A DNA stretch of 64,000 nt, taken from assembly GCF_004362055.1 (NCBI RefSeq), contig NZ_SNXB01000001.1, positions 372,001-436,000 of the forward strand. The letters run 5' to 3'. Of the stretch, positions 63,743-64,000 are shown one piece after another (the stretch's first letter is position 1; every line of letters starts with the position of its first letter). Source of the DNA: Flavobacterium sp. 245 (GTDB taxonomy: Bacteria; Bacteroidota; Bacteroidia; Flavobacteriales; Flavobacteriaceae). The notes under the pieces were generated by a model. The model saw only the letters and a program-made list of their open reading frames with translations, was not told the origin of the DNA and ran no database searches. Made by a program: the position numbers and the translations under genes.

Positions 63743-64000
63743 TTATATTAGGTTTTTACTTTTTAATTCCGCTAACATTTCTTCATGTGTTATAAAATCT
63801 CCATTCTTCAAATCAAGTTTTCCTTGCTCAATATCAGCTTTTAAATCTAGCATGAAATTTTCTTCTGGCGAAAGAATTTTGGCAATAGACAATACCTCAT
63901 CTGGAGTGAATGATTGCGTTTTCAATTTCCTATAAAAGGTTGGACTAGAAATACCGACTTTTTCAATAATATAATTTTTTTTATACGCTGATTTTTCGAT
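63743..64000 (-). CDS. helix-turn-helix antitoxin-like protein, partial (5' end beyond window)
   Basis: The open frame on the minus strand runs to the window edge, so at least 85 residues are encoded and the start lies outside. The N-terminal visible part, YIIEKVGISSPTFYRKLKTQ, is a Cro-like helix-turn-helix. The C-terminal LKNGDFITHEEMLAELKSKN resembles the toxin-neutralising tail of RelE/ParE antitoxins. It ends 2 bp from the toxin stop codon, in convergent orientation. A TTG at 63925 would make a 60-aa protein but would cut the helix-turn-helix, so it is not the start. Confidence 0.65.
   Translation of the reverse strand: MEKSAYKKNYIIEKVGISSPTFYRKLKTQSFTPDEVLSIAKILSPEENFMLDLKADIEQGKLDLKNGDFITHEEMLAELKSKNLI

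Overview
The window is a chromosomal segment of a Bacteroidetes bacterium, most likely a Flavobacterium. The signs are low GC, promoters of the Bacteroidetes type (TAnnTTTG near -7, TTG or TTTG near -33), almost no Shine-Dalgarno sequences, two proteins with C-terminal type IX secretion (T9SS) sorting domains, SprB-type adhesin repeats, and many palindromic intergenic repeats. No rRNA, tRNA, CRISPR array, insertion sequence or prophage was seen. About 51 genes are supported.

Region 1 (1-15.9 kb) is the accessory part. It holds an S41 peptidase, an ECF sigma factor with a TPR-carrying anti-sigma-like membrane protein, a small membrane protein, a lipoprotein, a PKD/beta-barrel outer-membrane protein, a membrane-anchored CHAT cysteine peptidase overlapped by a retropepsin-type aspartic peptidase, and a giant SprB-repeat adhesin. 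Three copies of a two-part motif with fixed spacing (GGGTAACAA-N12-WTTGATNTA) lie upstream of the small membrane protein and the lipoprotein. They look like the target promoters of the adjacent ECF sigma factor. This envelope or surface stress and proteolysis locus is the best candidate for an undescribed system here.

Region 2 (15.9-24.4 kb, minus strand) is a drug-efflux block: a Tet-type MFS pump, then an operon tetR-tolC-adaptor-RND permease, with a YceI gene next to it. A 28-bp operator-like element occurs once upstream of tetR and twice around the yceI promoter, which predicts a small TetR regulon.

Region 3 (24.5-31.3 kb) holds polyprenyl diphosphate synthase with a small partner gene, a lipoprotein gene flanked by inverted copies of a CTTAG-rich repeat, a small outer-membrane barrel, and the 2-oxoglutarate dehydrogenase pair sucA-sucB.

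Region 4 (31.5-39.3 kb) is iron and redox related: a siderophore-type TonB-dependent receptor, two small membrane proteins (DUF3325-like and DUF3649-like), two PepSY-TM proteins, a MORN/YwqK-like protein and a TlpA-like thioredoxin.

Region 5 (39.4-56.4 kb) is housekeeping: aspS, a cold-shock protein, and the complete 14-gene complex I operon nuoA-N, followed by a Bax-inhibitor-1 family protein. NuoG is short (343 aa). Four spacers of about 160 bp inside the nuo operon carry palindromes, one of them resembling a structured RNA.

Region 6 (56.4-64 kb) has a T9SS-secreted pectate lyase behind three LacI-type operator-like palindromes, a lipoprotein, an ALDH7-type aldehyde dehydrogenase, a class II cyclic-nucleotide phosphodiesterase-like metallohydrolase, and a RelE/ParE toxin gene facing a helix-turn-helix antitoxin-like gene cut by the window edge.
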